Below are positions 10,437-18,743 of a DNA stretch of 64,000 bases, one piece after another. Both the position numbers and the translations under genes were made by a program. Every line of letters starts with the position of its first letter. Position 1 is the first letter of the stretch. This stretch comes from CALDTK01 sp965215215 (lineage in GTDB: Bacteria > Bacteroidota > Bacteroidia > Chitinophagales > Saprospiraceae), in NCBI GenBank assembly GCA_965215215.1, contig OZ244043.1, forward strand, positions 806,001-870,000, written 5' to 3'. Under the pieces are notes generated by a model. The model was given only the letters and a program-made list of their open reading frames with translations, was not told the origin of the DNA and made no database searches.

Positions 10437-11354
10437 TTACGGGTTCATCAGTACCGTCTCCTCCCCCGCCGCGTAATCCGCTAAGCTCAGCTTCCAGCGC
10501 CGGTGGCTCCACAGCCACGGTACCGGGTCCCTGCGGATTACCGCCTCCAGTCGGGCGTGTACCTCCGCCACGAGCCAGCCGAACTCGCCCGCGTCCGCCG
10601 TTTGGGTCACCTCCTCGAACTCGATCTCGTAGCGGCCCCGCTCTACCCGCCGGATCCAACCGAAGATCACGGCGGCCCCAAACTTGCGCGCGAAGACCTC
10701 CAGGCCCACCGTTGCGGCGGTCGGTCGGCCGAAAAACGGCACCCACACCTTGCCCTGCGCCGCGGCCGGACTCTGGTCGAAGGCGAACAGCACCACGTAG
10801 CTCGATTCCGTATCGTGCCAACGCTGCGTGTTCTCCATCGCGCTACTGCGCGGCCAGAGGTGCAGGCCGCACAGCTCGCGGGTCTCGCGTATTCGCTCGT
10901 CGAAGTATTTGTTGGCCAGCGGCGCGTAGATCCCCGCGGCCGGTACGGGGATCTGCATGGCTACCGACGCGGCGCACATCTCGAAGTTGTTGTGGTGGCC
11001 GGCGCAGAGGATCACCGGGCGACCGTCTCTTGCGTACGAATCGAAGATCTCCGGATTCAGGATCCGACTGTTCTCCAGGACCAACTCCCGCGAAGCGCTG
11101 AACATGGCCGTCTGCTCGAGCGCCACGTCCGCGAAGTGTCGGTAGAACTCGCATCGGATCTGCCCCCGCTCGCCCTCGCTCTTCTCCGGGAAAGCAAGGC
11201 GCAGGTTGTGATCGATCACCCCGCGTCGGTACTTTACCAAGTGCTCCAACACCCACGTCGCGGCGTCGCTCAAAACGTACCTCACCCCGCGCGGCAGTCG
11301 CGAGATCGGCAGTACCACGACCACGAACAACCACTTCCGCCAATTTAGCTTCAT
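10437..11354 (-). CDS. LpxL/HtrB-family lipid A acyltransferase
   Basis: 305 residues, the usual length of inner-membrane acyltransferases that add secondary acyl chains to lipid A or related lipids. It has an N-terminal membrane segment (WLFVVVVLPISRLPRGVRYV), the catalytic HX4E motif in GHHNNFEM (~120), FAFDQSPAAAQGKVWVPFFG (family motif II region) and the C-terminal WLWSHRRWKL, typical of the family. It stands alone on the minus strand. Bacteroidota carry several homologs with roles in LPS or aminolipids, so the precise lipid substrate is open. Confidence 0.88.
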   Translation of the reverse strand: MKLNWRKWLFVVVVLPISRLPRGVRYVLSDAATWVLEHLVKYRRGVIDHNLRLAFPEKSEGERGQIRCEFYRHFADVALEQTAMFSASRELVLENSRILNPEIFDSYARDGRPVILCAGHHNNFEMCAASVAMQIPVPAAGIYAPLANKYFDERIRETRELCGLHLWPRSSAMENTQRWHDTESSYVVLFAFDQSPAAAQGKVWVPFFGRPTAATVGLEVFARKFGAAVIFGWIRRVERGRYEIEFEEVTQTADAGEFGWLVAEVHARLEAVIRRDPVPWLWSHRRWKLSLADYAAGEETVLMNP

Positions 11355-11447
11355 GCGCAGGCAAAGCTAGCGGTCCCGCGGAGCACGGTTGCCGGGTACA
11401 CCATTTTCGAGCTCGCGCGTTTCCTCAGTCGCCTACCGTCCCACAGC

Positions 11448-12644
11448 ATGCCGTCTACCCTCTCCCAGCCCGAGTCTGCTTTCGCGAAAACGAGTCTCGA
11501 CGAGCAGTACCGGGAGGTGCGACAGTACTCCGAGCGCCTCTGCGAAGGCCTGGAACCCGAAGATTTCGTGCCGCAGCCAATCGCCGACGTGAGTCCGCCG
11601 AAGTGGCACCTGGCCCACACGACCTGGTTTTTCGAGACGTTCGTGCTGACGCGTTTTCGCGAAGGCTACCGCGCCTACGACGAGGCGTTTGCCTTCCTGT
11701 TCAACAGCTATTACGAGGGGGCCGGACCCCGGATTTTACGTACCCAACGCGGCAACCTGACCCGCCCCAGCACCCGGGAGGTCTACGCCTACCGCGCCCA
11801 CGTCGACGGGGCGATGGAGCGGCTGCTCGCCGAGCGGGCCGGCGACGCGTCACTCGCCGCGCTCGTGACGCTCGGACTCCACCACGAGCAGCAACACCAG
11901 GAGCTGCTCGTTACCGACATCAAGTACATCCTCGGCCACAACCCCCTCTTTCCCGCGTACGGCGAGATCCGCAACGTGGGCCTCGGCCGGGGCCCGGCGC
12001 CGGAGTGGGTGAGCGTGGACGAGGGCATCTACGAGATCGGCTTCGCCGGCGACGGTTTCTGCTTCGACAACGAGCTCGGTCGCCACCGCGTCTTTTTGGA
12101 GGCCTACGAGCTGCGCCGTCAGCCGGTGCGTACCGGGGAGTACCTCGAATTCGTCGAAGCCGGCGGCTACCGACAGGTGGGGCACTGGCTGAGCGAAGGT
12201 TGGGCTTTCGCCAAAACCCTCGACCAGGGAGCCCCGCTGCACTGGCACCGCCGGGACAACGAGTGGCTACGCTACACCCCGGGGGGCCTCGGACCGCTCG
12301 ATCTCGATGCTCCGGTGACCCACCTCAGCTACTACGAGGCCGATGCCTTCGCGCGGTGGGCCGGGTGTCGGTTGCCCACCGAGTTCGAGTGGGAAGCGGC
12401 GCAGCGGCGGCTCGCGTGGGGACAGGTTTGGGAGTGGACGAGCTCCGCCTACGGCCCCTACCCCGGCTTCGAGACCGCCGAGGGGGCGCTCGGCGAGTAC
12501 AACGGCAAGTGGATGGTGAATCAACAGACCCTGCGCGGCGGCTCCGTAGCCACGAGTCCGGGGCATACCCGGCCCACCTACCGCAATTTCTTCCACGCCG
12601 ACAAGCGCTGGCAGTACACCGGGATTCGCCTCGCCAAGCCATAA
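11448..12644 (+). CDS. egtB: Ergothioneine biosynthesis protein EgtB (hercynylcysteine sulfoxide synthase)
   Basis: 398 residues, slightly short for EgtB. It is a non-heme iron enzyme joining hercynine (trimethylhistidine) to a cysteine or gamma-glutamylcysteine thiol with O2. The N-terminal DinB-like domain (~15-160) supplies the likely iron ligands: WHLAHTTWFFE (H54/H57) and HHEQQHQE (H146, H150). The C-terminal FGE-sulfatase domain ends with GQVWEWTSSAYGPYPGFE and RPTYRNFFHADKRWQYTGIR, both typical of EgtB. egtD follows 45 bases later. Three motif copies lie within it (11478, 11653 with one mismatch, 12204). The thiol donor cannot be told by eye. Confidence 0.93.
   Translation: MPSTLSQPESAFAKTSLDEQYREVRQYSERLCEGLEPEDFVPQPIADVSPPKWHLAHTTWFFETFVLTRFREGYRAYDEAFAFLFNSYYEGAGPRILRTQRGNLTRPSTREVYAYRAHVDGAMERLLAERAGDASLAALVTLGLHHEQQHQELLVTDIKYILGHNPLFPAYGEIRNVGLGRGPAPEWVSVDEGIYEIGFAGDGFCFDNELGRHRVFLEAYELRRQPVRTGEYLEFVEAGGYRQVGHWLSEGWAFAKTLDQGAPLHWHRRDNEWLRYTPGGLGPLDLDAPVTHLSYYEADAFARWAGCRLPTEFEWEAAQRRLAWGQVWEWTSSAYGPYPGFETAEGALGEYNGKWMVNQQTLRGGSVATSPGHTRPTYRNFFHADKRWQYTGIRLAKP
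11478..11491 (-). repeat. Iterated motif (GTTTTCGCGAAAGC on the minus strand)
   Basis: Sense strand of egtB encodes AFAKT at the extreme N terminus (residues 11-15). Confidence 0.75.
12204..12217 (-). repeat. Iterated motif (GTTTTGGCGAAAGC on the minus strand)
   Basis: Sense strand of egtB again encodes AFAKT, in the linker to the FGE-sulfatase domain. Confidence 0.75.
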
Positions 12645-12689
12645 GCGCGCTTTTGCCTAGTATCGCCGCCGCAAAAAGCCCCGCCCAGC

Positions 12690-13649
12690 ATGTCGTCGAG
12701 TGAGAATTTCGGAGAACACGTCCGCGAAGGGCTGCAAAAAACCCAACCCCACCTCTCCTCCCGGTACCTCTACGACGAGCGGGGCAGCAGGCTCTTCCAG
12801 GACATTATGGGCCTGGACGAGTACTACCTCACGCGGGCGGAGTTTCAGATCCTGGAGGCGCACGCCTGCGGGTTGGGGGAGCTCATCGCGTCCTCGATGG
12901 GGGGGGAAGGCGATTTCGAGTTGGTCGAGCTCGGGGCAGGCGACGGTACCAAAACCAAGCTACTCCTGAGCGCTTTCCTGCGCGCCGAGTGCCCGTTCAC
13001 CTACCGCCCCATCGACATCAGCGCGGATATCCTCGCCGAGCTGACCGCGGATCTGCAGCAACGCTACCCGACCCTGCGGGTCGACCCGCTGGCCATGAGC
13101 TACGACGACGCGCTCGGGGAGCTTCAGGGTACTGCGGCGAGGAAGGTGGTACTGTTTATGGGTTCCAACATCGGTAATTTCTCCCTGGCGGAGGCCAGGG
13201 CGTTTTGCGGGAGCGTGGCGGCGGCGCTGCATCCGGGCGACCTATTCGTGGTGGGTGTCGATTTACGCAAGGACCCGCGGGTGATTTTGGCGGCCTACGA
13301 CGATCCGGGGGGGGTGACCGCTGCCTTCAATTTGAATCTGCTCGTGCGTATCAACCGGGAGCTCGGCGGCGATTTCGACCTGGGCAAGTGGCGCTTCTAC
13401 CCTACCTACAACCCGGAAACCGGCGAGGTGAGAAGCTACCTTTACCCCGTGGAGGCACAGACGGTTCGTATCGCGGCGCTGGACCTGGAGCGACACTTCG
13501 GTCCGGAGGAGACAATCCACACCGAAGTGAGTCGCAAGTACACCTTCGACGAACTGCGGGGGCTCGCCGACGCTTCGGGTTGCGAACCGATGGAACACTA
13601 CACCGATCCGGCCGGATACTTTACCGACGTGGTTTGGCGCAAGCGTTAG
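12690..13649 (+). CDS. egtD: L-histidine N-alpha-methyltransferase EgtD
   Basis: 319 residues, full length. It trimethylates histidine to hercynine with three S-adenosylmethionine, the first committed step of ergothioneine synthesis. Diagnostic stretches are SRYLYDERGSRLFQDIM, LDEYYLTRAEFQIL, the SAM-binding VELGAGDGTKTKLLL (~79-93), and KVVLFMGSNIGNFSLAEA. The last shows the G-S-N-I-G-N signature of EgtD. No EgtC amidohydrolase or EgtE lyase is next to it; two-gene egtBD arrangements are known in other bacteria. A run of eight G at about 13307-13314 encodes part of DPGGV. Confidence 0.95.
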   Translation: MSSSENFGEHVREGLQKTQPHLSSRYLYDERGSRLFQDIMGLDEYYLTRAEFQILEAHACGLGELIASSMGGEGDFELVELGAGDGTKTKLLLSAFLRAECPFTYRPIDISADILAELTADLQQRYPTLRVDPLAMSYDDALGELQGTAARKVVLFMGSNIGNFSLAEARAFCGSVAAALHPGDLFVVGVDLRKDPRVILAAYDDPGGVTAAFNLNLLVRINRELGGDFDLGKWRFYPTYNPETGEVRSYLYPVEAQTVRIAALDLERHFGPEETIHTEVSRKYTFDELRGLADASGCEPMEHYTDPAGYFTDVVWRKR

Positions 13650-13806
13650 GCTGTGCCTGAGAACTCACGCCGTGGCGGAAGCGAGCGAATTCCCTGCCGG
13701 AGGAGCGTGGCGAAGGGCGGTGCGGGAGTATCGTTCGAGTCGCGCGACGACGGGCGGGCGGGAATCTCGCCGCTTGTAGTAGGCGAGGGATTATCGGACA
13801 CAGCTT
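13649..13806. mobile_element. Small inverted-repeat element, MITE-like
   Basis: A ~156-bp noncoding segment is bounded by imperfect inverted repeats: GCTGTGCCTGAGAA (13650-13663) and, on the other strand, GCTGTGTCCGATAA (13804-13791), 11 of 14 identical. TA is present just outside both ends, as expected for a TA target duplication. Inside, CTCGCC and GGCGAG form a hairpin near 13766-13786. It has no ORF. It lies exactly between the stops of convergent egtD and the HTH gene; its right edge contributes the latter's TAA. I see no second copy in the window, so a fold-back terminator is an alternative. Confidence 0.4.
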
Positions 13807-14845
13807 AATGATGGCGACCGCGGTAGGCGCGCAGCAACGCGGTCCGACCCGCGAACCCGGCGTCGAGCGCGGCCTCCCGCACGCCTAGGCCCATGGCTCG
13901 AAGCCGCTTTACCTCGGCAAGCCGCAAACCACGTACGTAGGCGTCCAAACCCGCGGCGCCGGGTTGGAGCTCGCGGCTCAGGTCGTCCAGCTCGTTCGGA
14001 TCGACGTCTACCGCGCGGGCGATGCGTACGCGGTGCAAGTCGGGATCGAGGTAACCGCCGCCGGTTTGCACGAGGGCGCGTAGCCGTTCGGCGGGTTGCG
14101 GGCTTACGTCGTTCAGTACCGCTTGCGGGATCTGCGCCGAGAAGTGCTGCCGGTAGGCGACGCCGCGTAGCAGGTAAGCGAGAATGAGTCCGAAGCTCAG
14201 CGAGGTAGTCGCGTAGAAGCTGCGGTAGTGGAGGAGTCCGTAGCCCTGCGCTTGCGTACTCAAGTAGTTGAACGCCACGAAGGTGAAGTTGAATACGAGC
14301 AACACCACGAGCACCCGCTGCGAGCTACGGAGGAGTCGGACCTTCCAAAACTCCGAGCGCAGTTCCTGTCCCCCGAGTTGCCGCGCGCGGAAGCGCAGGT
14401 ACCGGTAGGCGGCGAAGAGGTAACCGAATACGCTCGCCAGGAAGAGGGCCTCCTCGATGGTTTGCGCCTCCACACCGAACCAAGCGCGCGGGAGCACCGC
14501 CTCCTCCTTGCCGGAGAAGAAGGCGTAGGTGTAGTAGAGTGCCTGTAGCGCGGGCGCGGCGAAGTGCTTCGCGTCCGTCCACCGCCAGCGGTAGGCCGGG
14601 AAGAGGGTAAACTTGACGTAGAAGAACCAGGCCGGGCCGATCGTCCACGTGAACCAGAGCGGTACGTACCGCAGGTCGGGGTACCGCTGGAGCAGCGACA
14701 GGTGCTCGAGCACGAGGTAGCAAATGCTCAGGGCGAAACTCGCCAGCAACAGGGCGAAGAAACGGTTCGAGGAGCGGTTGCCGGACCGCTTGGCGAGGTA
14801 GACGACCGCCGTACCGAGCGCGAGCGCCGCGAGTAGCGCCTGCAT
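13805..14845 (-). CDS. Membrane-bound AraC-like helix-turn-helix regulator
   Basis: About 346 residues from the ATG at 14845 (MQALLAALALGTAVVYLAKR). An upstream in-frame start at 14998 would overlap the divergent gene at 14976 and adds a poor, non-conserved-looking sequence. The N-terminal ~230 residues hold about seven hydrophobic helices (for example LLLASFALSICYLVLEHL, YATTSLSFGLILAYLLRG). The C-terminal ~100 residues resemble an AraC-type DNA-binding domain: LSRELQPGAAGLDAYVRGLR followed by EVKRLRAMGLGVREAALDAG FAGRTALLRAYR (written as two pieces). Seven-TM/AraC sensors of this type are common in Bacteroidota. The ligand is unknown. Confidence 0.75.
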   Translation of the reverse strand: MQALLAALALGTAVVYLAKRSGNRSSNRFFALLLASFALSICYLVLEHLSLLQRYPDLRYVPLWFTWTIGPAWFFYVKFTLFPAYRWRWTDAKHFAAPALQALYYTYAFFSGKEEAVLPRAWFGVEAQTIEEALFLASVFGYLFAAYRYLRFRARQLGGQELRSEFWKVRLLRSSQRVLVVLLVFNFTFVAFNYLSTQAQGYGLLHYRSFYATTSLSFGLILAYLLRGVAYRQHFSAQIPQAVLNDVSPQPAERLRALVQTGGGYLDPDLHRVRIARAVDVDPNELDDLSRELQPGAAGLDAYVRGLRLAEVKRLRAMGLGVREAALDAGFAGRTALLRAYRGRHH

Positions 14846-14975
14846 GGCCGCGGCCACCGAATCGTAACGCGAAAGGGAGGCGAGCAGGCGGAGCACATCC
14901 GCGAAGGTAGCCGCCCGGAGTACCGGTGCTCCGGCCGGGGGGCAACCTTCGCCCCCGCCGCGCGCTTGTAGGGAG

Positions 14976-15605
14976 GTGAAGCTTTGGGACCAAATCAAAA
15001 ACCTCTTCGCCGAGACCGAAACCTCCTCCCCGAGCGAGCCGGTGGTCCACGAAACCCTGAGGCGACACCGCGAGGTAGGCGAAGAGTACGTACGCTGGCG
15101 CGAGGGGTTGGTCGCGCGCCGTCTGCTGAGCTACCTCGCCGATCAGTACGCCACCTTCTTGACCGAGCCCGCGCGGCTCGACGAGGCGCTCGACTTCCTG
15201 GACTTGCCGAGCAGCAAAGGCTTCGTGATCCACTTCGACCGAACCCAGTACACCCTCCGCGAGGCCGAGTTTTTCCAGTTGCTACTGCGCGAGCGCGTGA
15301 AGGCGCTCCCCTACCGCACGCAGGTGGCGGACACGCGCACCTACCTGCGCGGCAAGTACGTAGAGCGCACCGATCGGTACTACCTCAAGCCGCGCCCCCG
15401 GTGGAGCGACCCGCGCACCGCCGCCGGCGATCCGGACCACTACGCGGCCGGACAGTTCGAGCAGCAATTCGGGAACATCCTCATTGAGCTGATCGTCCGG
15501 AACGACCAACCGCACCACCTGCGGTTTTCGGCCACGACCTACCAGGACCGCGTGTACACGAAGGCGGAGGGGTTCGGCGGTTTGATGTCGGCCGTTCTCG
15601 GCTAA
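14976..15605 (+). CDS. Conserved-looking hypothetical protein
   Basis: 209 residues with a GTG start placed after a good purine-rich leader (GGGAGGTGAAG overlaps the start). It is soluble with no signal peptide. Features are MKLWDQIKNLFAETE, a charged helical middle (LRRHREVGEEYVRWREG) and a C-terminal half rich in aromatic and beta residues (GQFEQQFGNILIELIVRND, LRFSATTYQDRVY). No family is recognised. It is divergent from the membrane HTH gene (131 bases between starts), which may regulate it, and convergent with obg. Confidence 0.65.
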   Translation: MKLWDQIKNLFAETETSSPSEPVVHETLRRHREVGEEYVRWREGLVARRLLSYLADQYATFLTEPARLDEALDFLDLPSSKGFVIHFDRTQYTLREAEFFQLLLRERVKALPYRTQVADTRTYLRGKYVERTDRYYLKPRPRWSDPRTAAGDPDHYAAGQFEQQFGNILIELIVRNDQPHHLRFSATTYQDRVYTKAEGFGGLMSAVLG

Positions 15606-15617
15606 ACGCGGCCCGGG

Positions 15618-16658
15618 CTATTCCTCCTCGAAGGCCGTACGGCGAGCGACGGGTCCCTCCCGGCGACCGCGCGCGATGCTCTCCCAGAGCGTATCCTTAA
15701 GCTGCTCGATATTTCGGGTCGTAGCCGACGAAAAGAAGATGTGTGGAGTGCCCTCGGGCAGGGTCGCGGCTATCTCCGCCTCGAGCTCCTCGTCGATGAG
15801 GTCTCGTTTCGAGAGAGCGAGTACGCGTGGCTTATCGATCAACTCCGGGTTGTAAAGCCCGAGCTCCCGCAGGAGGACCTCGTACTCGGCTACGATGTCG
15901 TCGCTGTCGACCGGCACGAGGAACAGGAGCGTGGCGTTGCGTTCGATGTGGCGCAGGAAACGGTGGCCGAGGCCCTTGCCCTCGTGTGCCCCGGCGATGA
16001 TCCCGGGGATATCGGCTACGATGAAGCTCCTGTCGTCGCGGTAGCTCACTACCCCGAGATTCGGGGTGAGCGTGGTGAAGGGATAGTCGCCGATCTCGGG
16101 TTTGGCCGCCGAGATCACGCTGAGCAGGGTACTCTTACCGGCGTTCGGGAAGCCGACCAGGCCGACGTCCGCGATCACCTTGAGCTCGAGGATCTTCCAG
16201 GCTTCCTGTTCCGGCTCGCCGGGCTGGGCGTAGCGCGGGGTGCGGTTGACCGAGGATTTGAAGTGCTGGTTACCGAGCCCGCCGCGGCCGCCGGGTACGA
16301 GGACCCGCTCCTCGCCGTCCTCGGTGATCTCGAAGGCCACCTCACCGGTCTCGGCGTCGCGGGCTACGGTGCCGAGCGGGACTTCGATAACGTAATCTTC
16401 GCCCGCGGAACCGCTGCGCTGGTTCTCGCCGCCGCTCTGGCCGTCGCCCGCTTTCACGTGCTTGGAGTAGCGCAGGTGCAGCAGCGTCCACATGTGCGAG
16501 TTGCCACGCAGGATCACGTTGCCCCCGCGACCACCGTCGCCGCCGTCCGGACCGCCCTTCGGGATGCCCTTCGCCCGGTAGAAGTGGGCGCTGCCGGGAC
16601 CGCCCTTACCGGAGCGGACGTTGATTTTGACGAAGTCGACGAAGTTCTGTTGGGCCAT
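15618..16658 (-). CDS. obgE: GTPase Obg/CgtA
   Basis: 346 residues. This essential ribosome-associated GTPase acts in 50S maturation and stress control. The N-terminal Obg fold (~1-160) is glycine rich (KGGPDGGDGGRGG, GGRGGLGNQHF). The G domain has P-loop GFPNAGKST (G1), switch I with PFTTLTPNLG, DIPGIIAGAHEGKGLG (G3) and a KRD in the G4 position (LSKRDL) where NKxD or SKxD is usual. The short acidic C-terminal tail ends FEEE; there is no long OCT domain. adk follows upstream (22 bases), so the two are likely co-transcribed. Confidence 0.95.
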   Translation of the reverse strand: MAQQNFVDFVKINVRSGKGGPGSAHFYRAKGIPKGGPDGGDGGRGGNVILRGNSHMWTLLHLRYSKHVKAGDGQSGGENQRSGSAGEDYVIEVPLGTVARDAETGEVAFEITEDGEERVLVPGGRGGLGNQHFKSSVNRTPRYAQPGEPEQEAWKILELKVIADVGLVGFPNAGKSTLLSVISAAKPEIGDYPFTTLTPNLGVVSYRDDRSFIVADIPGIIAGAHEGKGLGHRFLRHIERNATLLFLVPVDSDDIVAEYEVLLRELGLYNPELIDKPRVLALSKRDLIDEELEAEIAATLPEGTPHIFFSSATTRNIEQLKDTLWESIARGRREGPVARRTAFEEE

Positions 16659-16680
16659 ATGCTACCTGCGCAACGGCACC

Positions 16681-17262
16681 TTAACCGGCGTGGTGCGGTG
16701 CGATCTCGGTCTGGAGTCGCCCGAAGATCTCTTCCACCTTGCCGAGGCCGTGTACGCTCCTCGACTTCCCGGCGGCCCGGTAGTGATCGAACACCGGTTG
16801 CGTCAGCTTCTGGTACTGCTGGAAGCGCTTGCGGATAATGGGCTCGTCCTGATCGTCGGGGCGACCACTCGTTTTGCCGCGTTCGAGGATGCGACGCGTG
16901 ATCTCCTCCTCGGGCACGTCGAGGGCGATGAGGAGTCGTACCTCCTCCCCCATGCCCTCGAGCAGGTGGTCGAGCGCCTGGGCCTGAGCGACCGTGCGGG
17001 GGAAACCGTCGAAGACGAAGCCGCCGGCCCCGGGGTGGCGCTCCACTTTGGCACGTAGCATCCCGATGGTTACCGTGTCGGGGACCAGCTGACCCTGATC
17101 GATGTAGCGTTTGGCGTCGAGCCCGAGGGGCGTTGCGTGACCGATCTCGTAGCGAAACAGATCACCGGTCGAAATGTGAACGAGGCCGTACCGCTCGGCG
17201 AGCTGTACGGCCTGCGTGCCTTTGCCAGACCCGGGTGGGCCGAAAAGAATTAAATTGAGCAT
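16681..17262 (-). CDS. adk: Adenylate kinase
   Basis: 193 residues, matching the short adenylate kinase type without the zinc-LID insertion. It catalyses ATP + AMP = 2 ADP. Walker A is GPPGSGKGT (8-16). AMP-binding residues lie in STGDLFR and FDGFPRTVAQAQ. The LID begins RGKTSGRPDD, with an Arg pair in EPIIRKRFQQY. It is directly upstream of obg on the minus strand. Confidence 0.95.
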   Translation of the reverse strand: MLNLILFGPPGSGKGTQAVQLAERYGLVHISTGDLFRYEIGHATPLGLDAKRYIDQGQLVPDTVTIGMLRAKVERHPGAGGFVFDGFPRTVAQAQALDHLLEGMGEEVRLLIALDVPEEEITRRILERGKTSGRPDDQDEPIIRKRFQQYQKLTQPVFDHYRAAGKSRSVHGLGKVEEIFGRLQTEIAPHHAG

Positions 17263-17300
17263 AAACCGGAGCGTAGACCGGCTAATGTAATTACCGCGCT

Positions 17301-17855
17301 CTAGTATACGCTAGCCACCGGGCGCGGCTCGTCGATGACGCGGCGCGCGCCGGCCACGCGCTTCGACCAGTAGTTGGAGCGCATGATGTTCTCGCGGATC
17401 ACGCCGGCGCTCGTAGTGGCGTGGATCACGACGATCTCGCCGCCCAGGTTGTCGACCACGATAGCGACGTGGTTGACGCGCCCCGTACCGTTCTTGAAGT
17501 AGACGATGTCGCCAGCTCGCGCGCGACGGACCGCGACCTCTTCCCCTTGCTTGGCTTGACTCATCGAGGAGCCGAATAGCGAAATGCCGAAGTCGCGAAA
17601 GATCTGACTGGTCAATCCGCTGCAATCGAAGGCCCGCGGCCCCTTCGCACCGTACTTGTAGCTGGCCCCCACGTAAGTTTCGGCGTTGTGCGCGAGGTTG
17701 CTGCGCAGTGCATATTCGGTGTCTGCGGAGTGGGCCGAGCCGCCGTCGAGCCGGGCCGAGCCGCGCGGGGAGCAACTGGCTAAGCTTACGGCGAACAGGA
17801 GCGCGAAGGAAAACGAGGAGGCAAAGCTTGGGGGACGAGCGGGAGTACGGGACAT
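17301..17855 (-). CDS. NlpC/P60 family lipoprotein, cell-wall hydrolase
   Basis: About 184 residues from ATG 17855 (MSRTPARPPSF). A lipobox SLASC predicts a lipid-anchored envelope protein. The C40 peptidase domain shows the catalytic Cys in RAFDCSGLTSQIF, the His in VNHVAIVV and a second polar/His position in VIHATTSAGV. Family enzymes cut gamma-D-Glu-diaminoacid links in peptidoglycan peptides. An in-frame start at 17888 adds 11 residues ahead of a normal signal peptide and is less likely. Confidence 0.88.
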   Translation of the reverse strand: MSRTPARPPSFASSFSFALLFAVSLASCSPRGSARLDGGSAHSADTEYALRSNLAHNAETYVGASYKYGAKGPRAFDCSGLTSQIFRDFGISLFGSSMSQAKQGEEVAVRRARAGDIVYFKNGTGRVNHVAIVVDNLGGEIVVIHATTSAGVIRENIMRSNYWSKRVAGARRVIDEPRPVASVY

Positions 17856-17945
17856 GCGTGGAGCGGTTTGGGTGTGTTTCGGACCCAATGCTACGACATT
17901 TTTAATACCTATATCTAGGTAGTTGTATCCAGTGATGGAACGGTA

Positions 17946-18740
17946 TCATCTACCGAGAATCCGGTAGGCGTCTGCTTCGCGCCAGAACGGCAGTCGCGTA
18001 CGCACCTCTCCCACTTCGCCCCGGTGCAGCTCGACGTCCAGTACCCCGGGCGCACCACCGAGCCTGCCGAGTTCCTCGCCGAGTGGTCCGAAGGCAACCG
18101 TATCGCCGGCGTAGTGAAGACCGTTGCCGTCGGTACCCACCCGGTTTACGCCGAGTACGTAGCACTGGTTCTCGATTGCGCGCGCGCGCAAGAGCGCCAA
18201 CCAGTGTTCCCGCCGCGGACTCGGCCAACTGGCGACGTAGAGGGCTACGTGGTAGCCGTCGGTATTGCGCGAGAAAACAGGGAAGCGTAGATCGTAACAG
18301 ACCTGCAACAGCAACTTCCACCCTCTATAGCTCACTACGCGGGGCTCGATCCCACCCGGCGTGTACGCGTCGTGCTCGCCGGACATCGCGAAGAGGTGTC
18401 GCTTGTCGTAGTGCGCGCGCACCGCCCCCGAGTCATCGACGAACACCATCCGGTTGGCCGCCGCCCCGCCGGGGAGCGCCGTAGGGCTGCTTCCGCAAAA
18501 CGCGGCACCCGTTTTCGCGGAAGCAGCCTTCAGGTAACGGGTACCTACCTCACCCGCGTCGTAGGACGACGAGGCGAAGGCACGCGTGTTCATCGTGAAG
18601 CCCGTGGTGTACATCTCGGGCAACACCACCAAGTCGGTAGTACCGGGCTCGGGCAGCGCGGCCTCCACGAGGCCGAGGTTGGCCGGCACGTTCTCCCAGA
18701 CCAAATCGAGCTGCAGGAGCCGGACCCGTAGCGCGGCCAC
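17946..18740 (-). CDS. Omega-amidase-type carbon-nitrogen hydrolase (YafV/Nit2-like)
   Basis: 264 residues with a GTG start. A nitrilase-superfamily amidase, probably hydrolysing alpha-ketoglutaramate or alpha-ketosuccinamate in metabolite repair. The Glu-Lys-Cys triad is visible: E42 in LPEMYTTGF, K113 in YDKRHLFAMSGEH, C148 in QVCYDLRFPVF. The start is 3 bases downstream of the rplY stop, so it is transcribed with rplY. It contains two copies of the iterated motif as a close inverted pair (18489-18524), encoding ASAKT and AFCGS. In relatives this segment usually reads AKETGAAIVGS. Confidence 0.88.
   Translation of the reverse strand: MAALRVRLLQLDLVWENVPANLGLVEAALPEPGTTDLVVLPEMYTTGFTMNTRAFASSSYDAGEVGTRYLKAASAKTGAAFCGSSPTALPGGAAANRMVFVDDSGAVRAHYDKRHLFAMSGEHDAYTPGGIEPRVVSYRGWKLLLQVCYDLRFPVFSRNTDGYHVALYVASWPSPRREHWLALLRARAIENQCYVLGVNRVGTDGNGLHYAGDTVAFGPLGEELGRLGGAPGVLDVELHRGEVGEVRTRLPFWREADAYRILGR
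18489..18524. repeat. Inverted pair of the iterated motif inside the omega-amidase gene
   Basis: GCTTCCGCAAAAC (18489-18501, minus copy) and GTTTTCGCGGAAGC (18511-18524, plus copy) face each other across 9 bases. GCTTCCGC can pair with GCGGAAGC and AAAAC with GTTTT, giving a strong hairpin. It is the only pair this close in the window. Confidence 0.75.
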
Positions 18741-18743
18741 CGG

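Noticed and set aside
17946..18740. Recoding or frameshift at the motif pair in the omega-amidase
   Set aside because: The reading frame is intact through the pair and the catalytic triad is complete.
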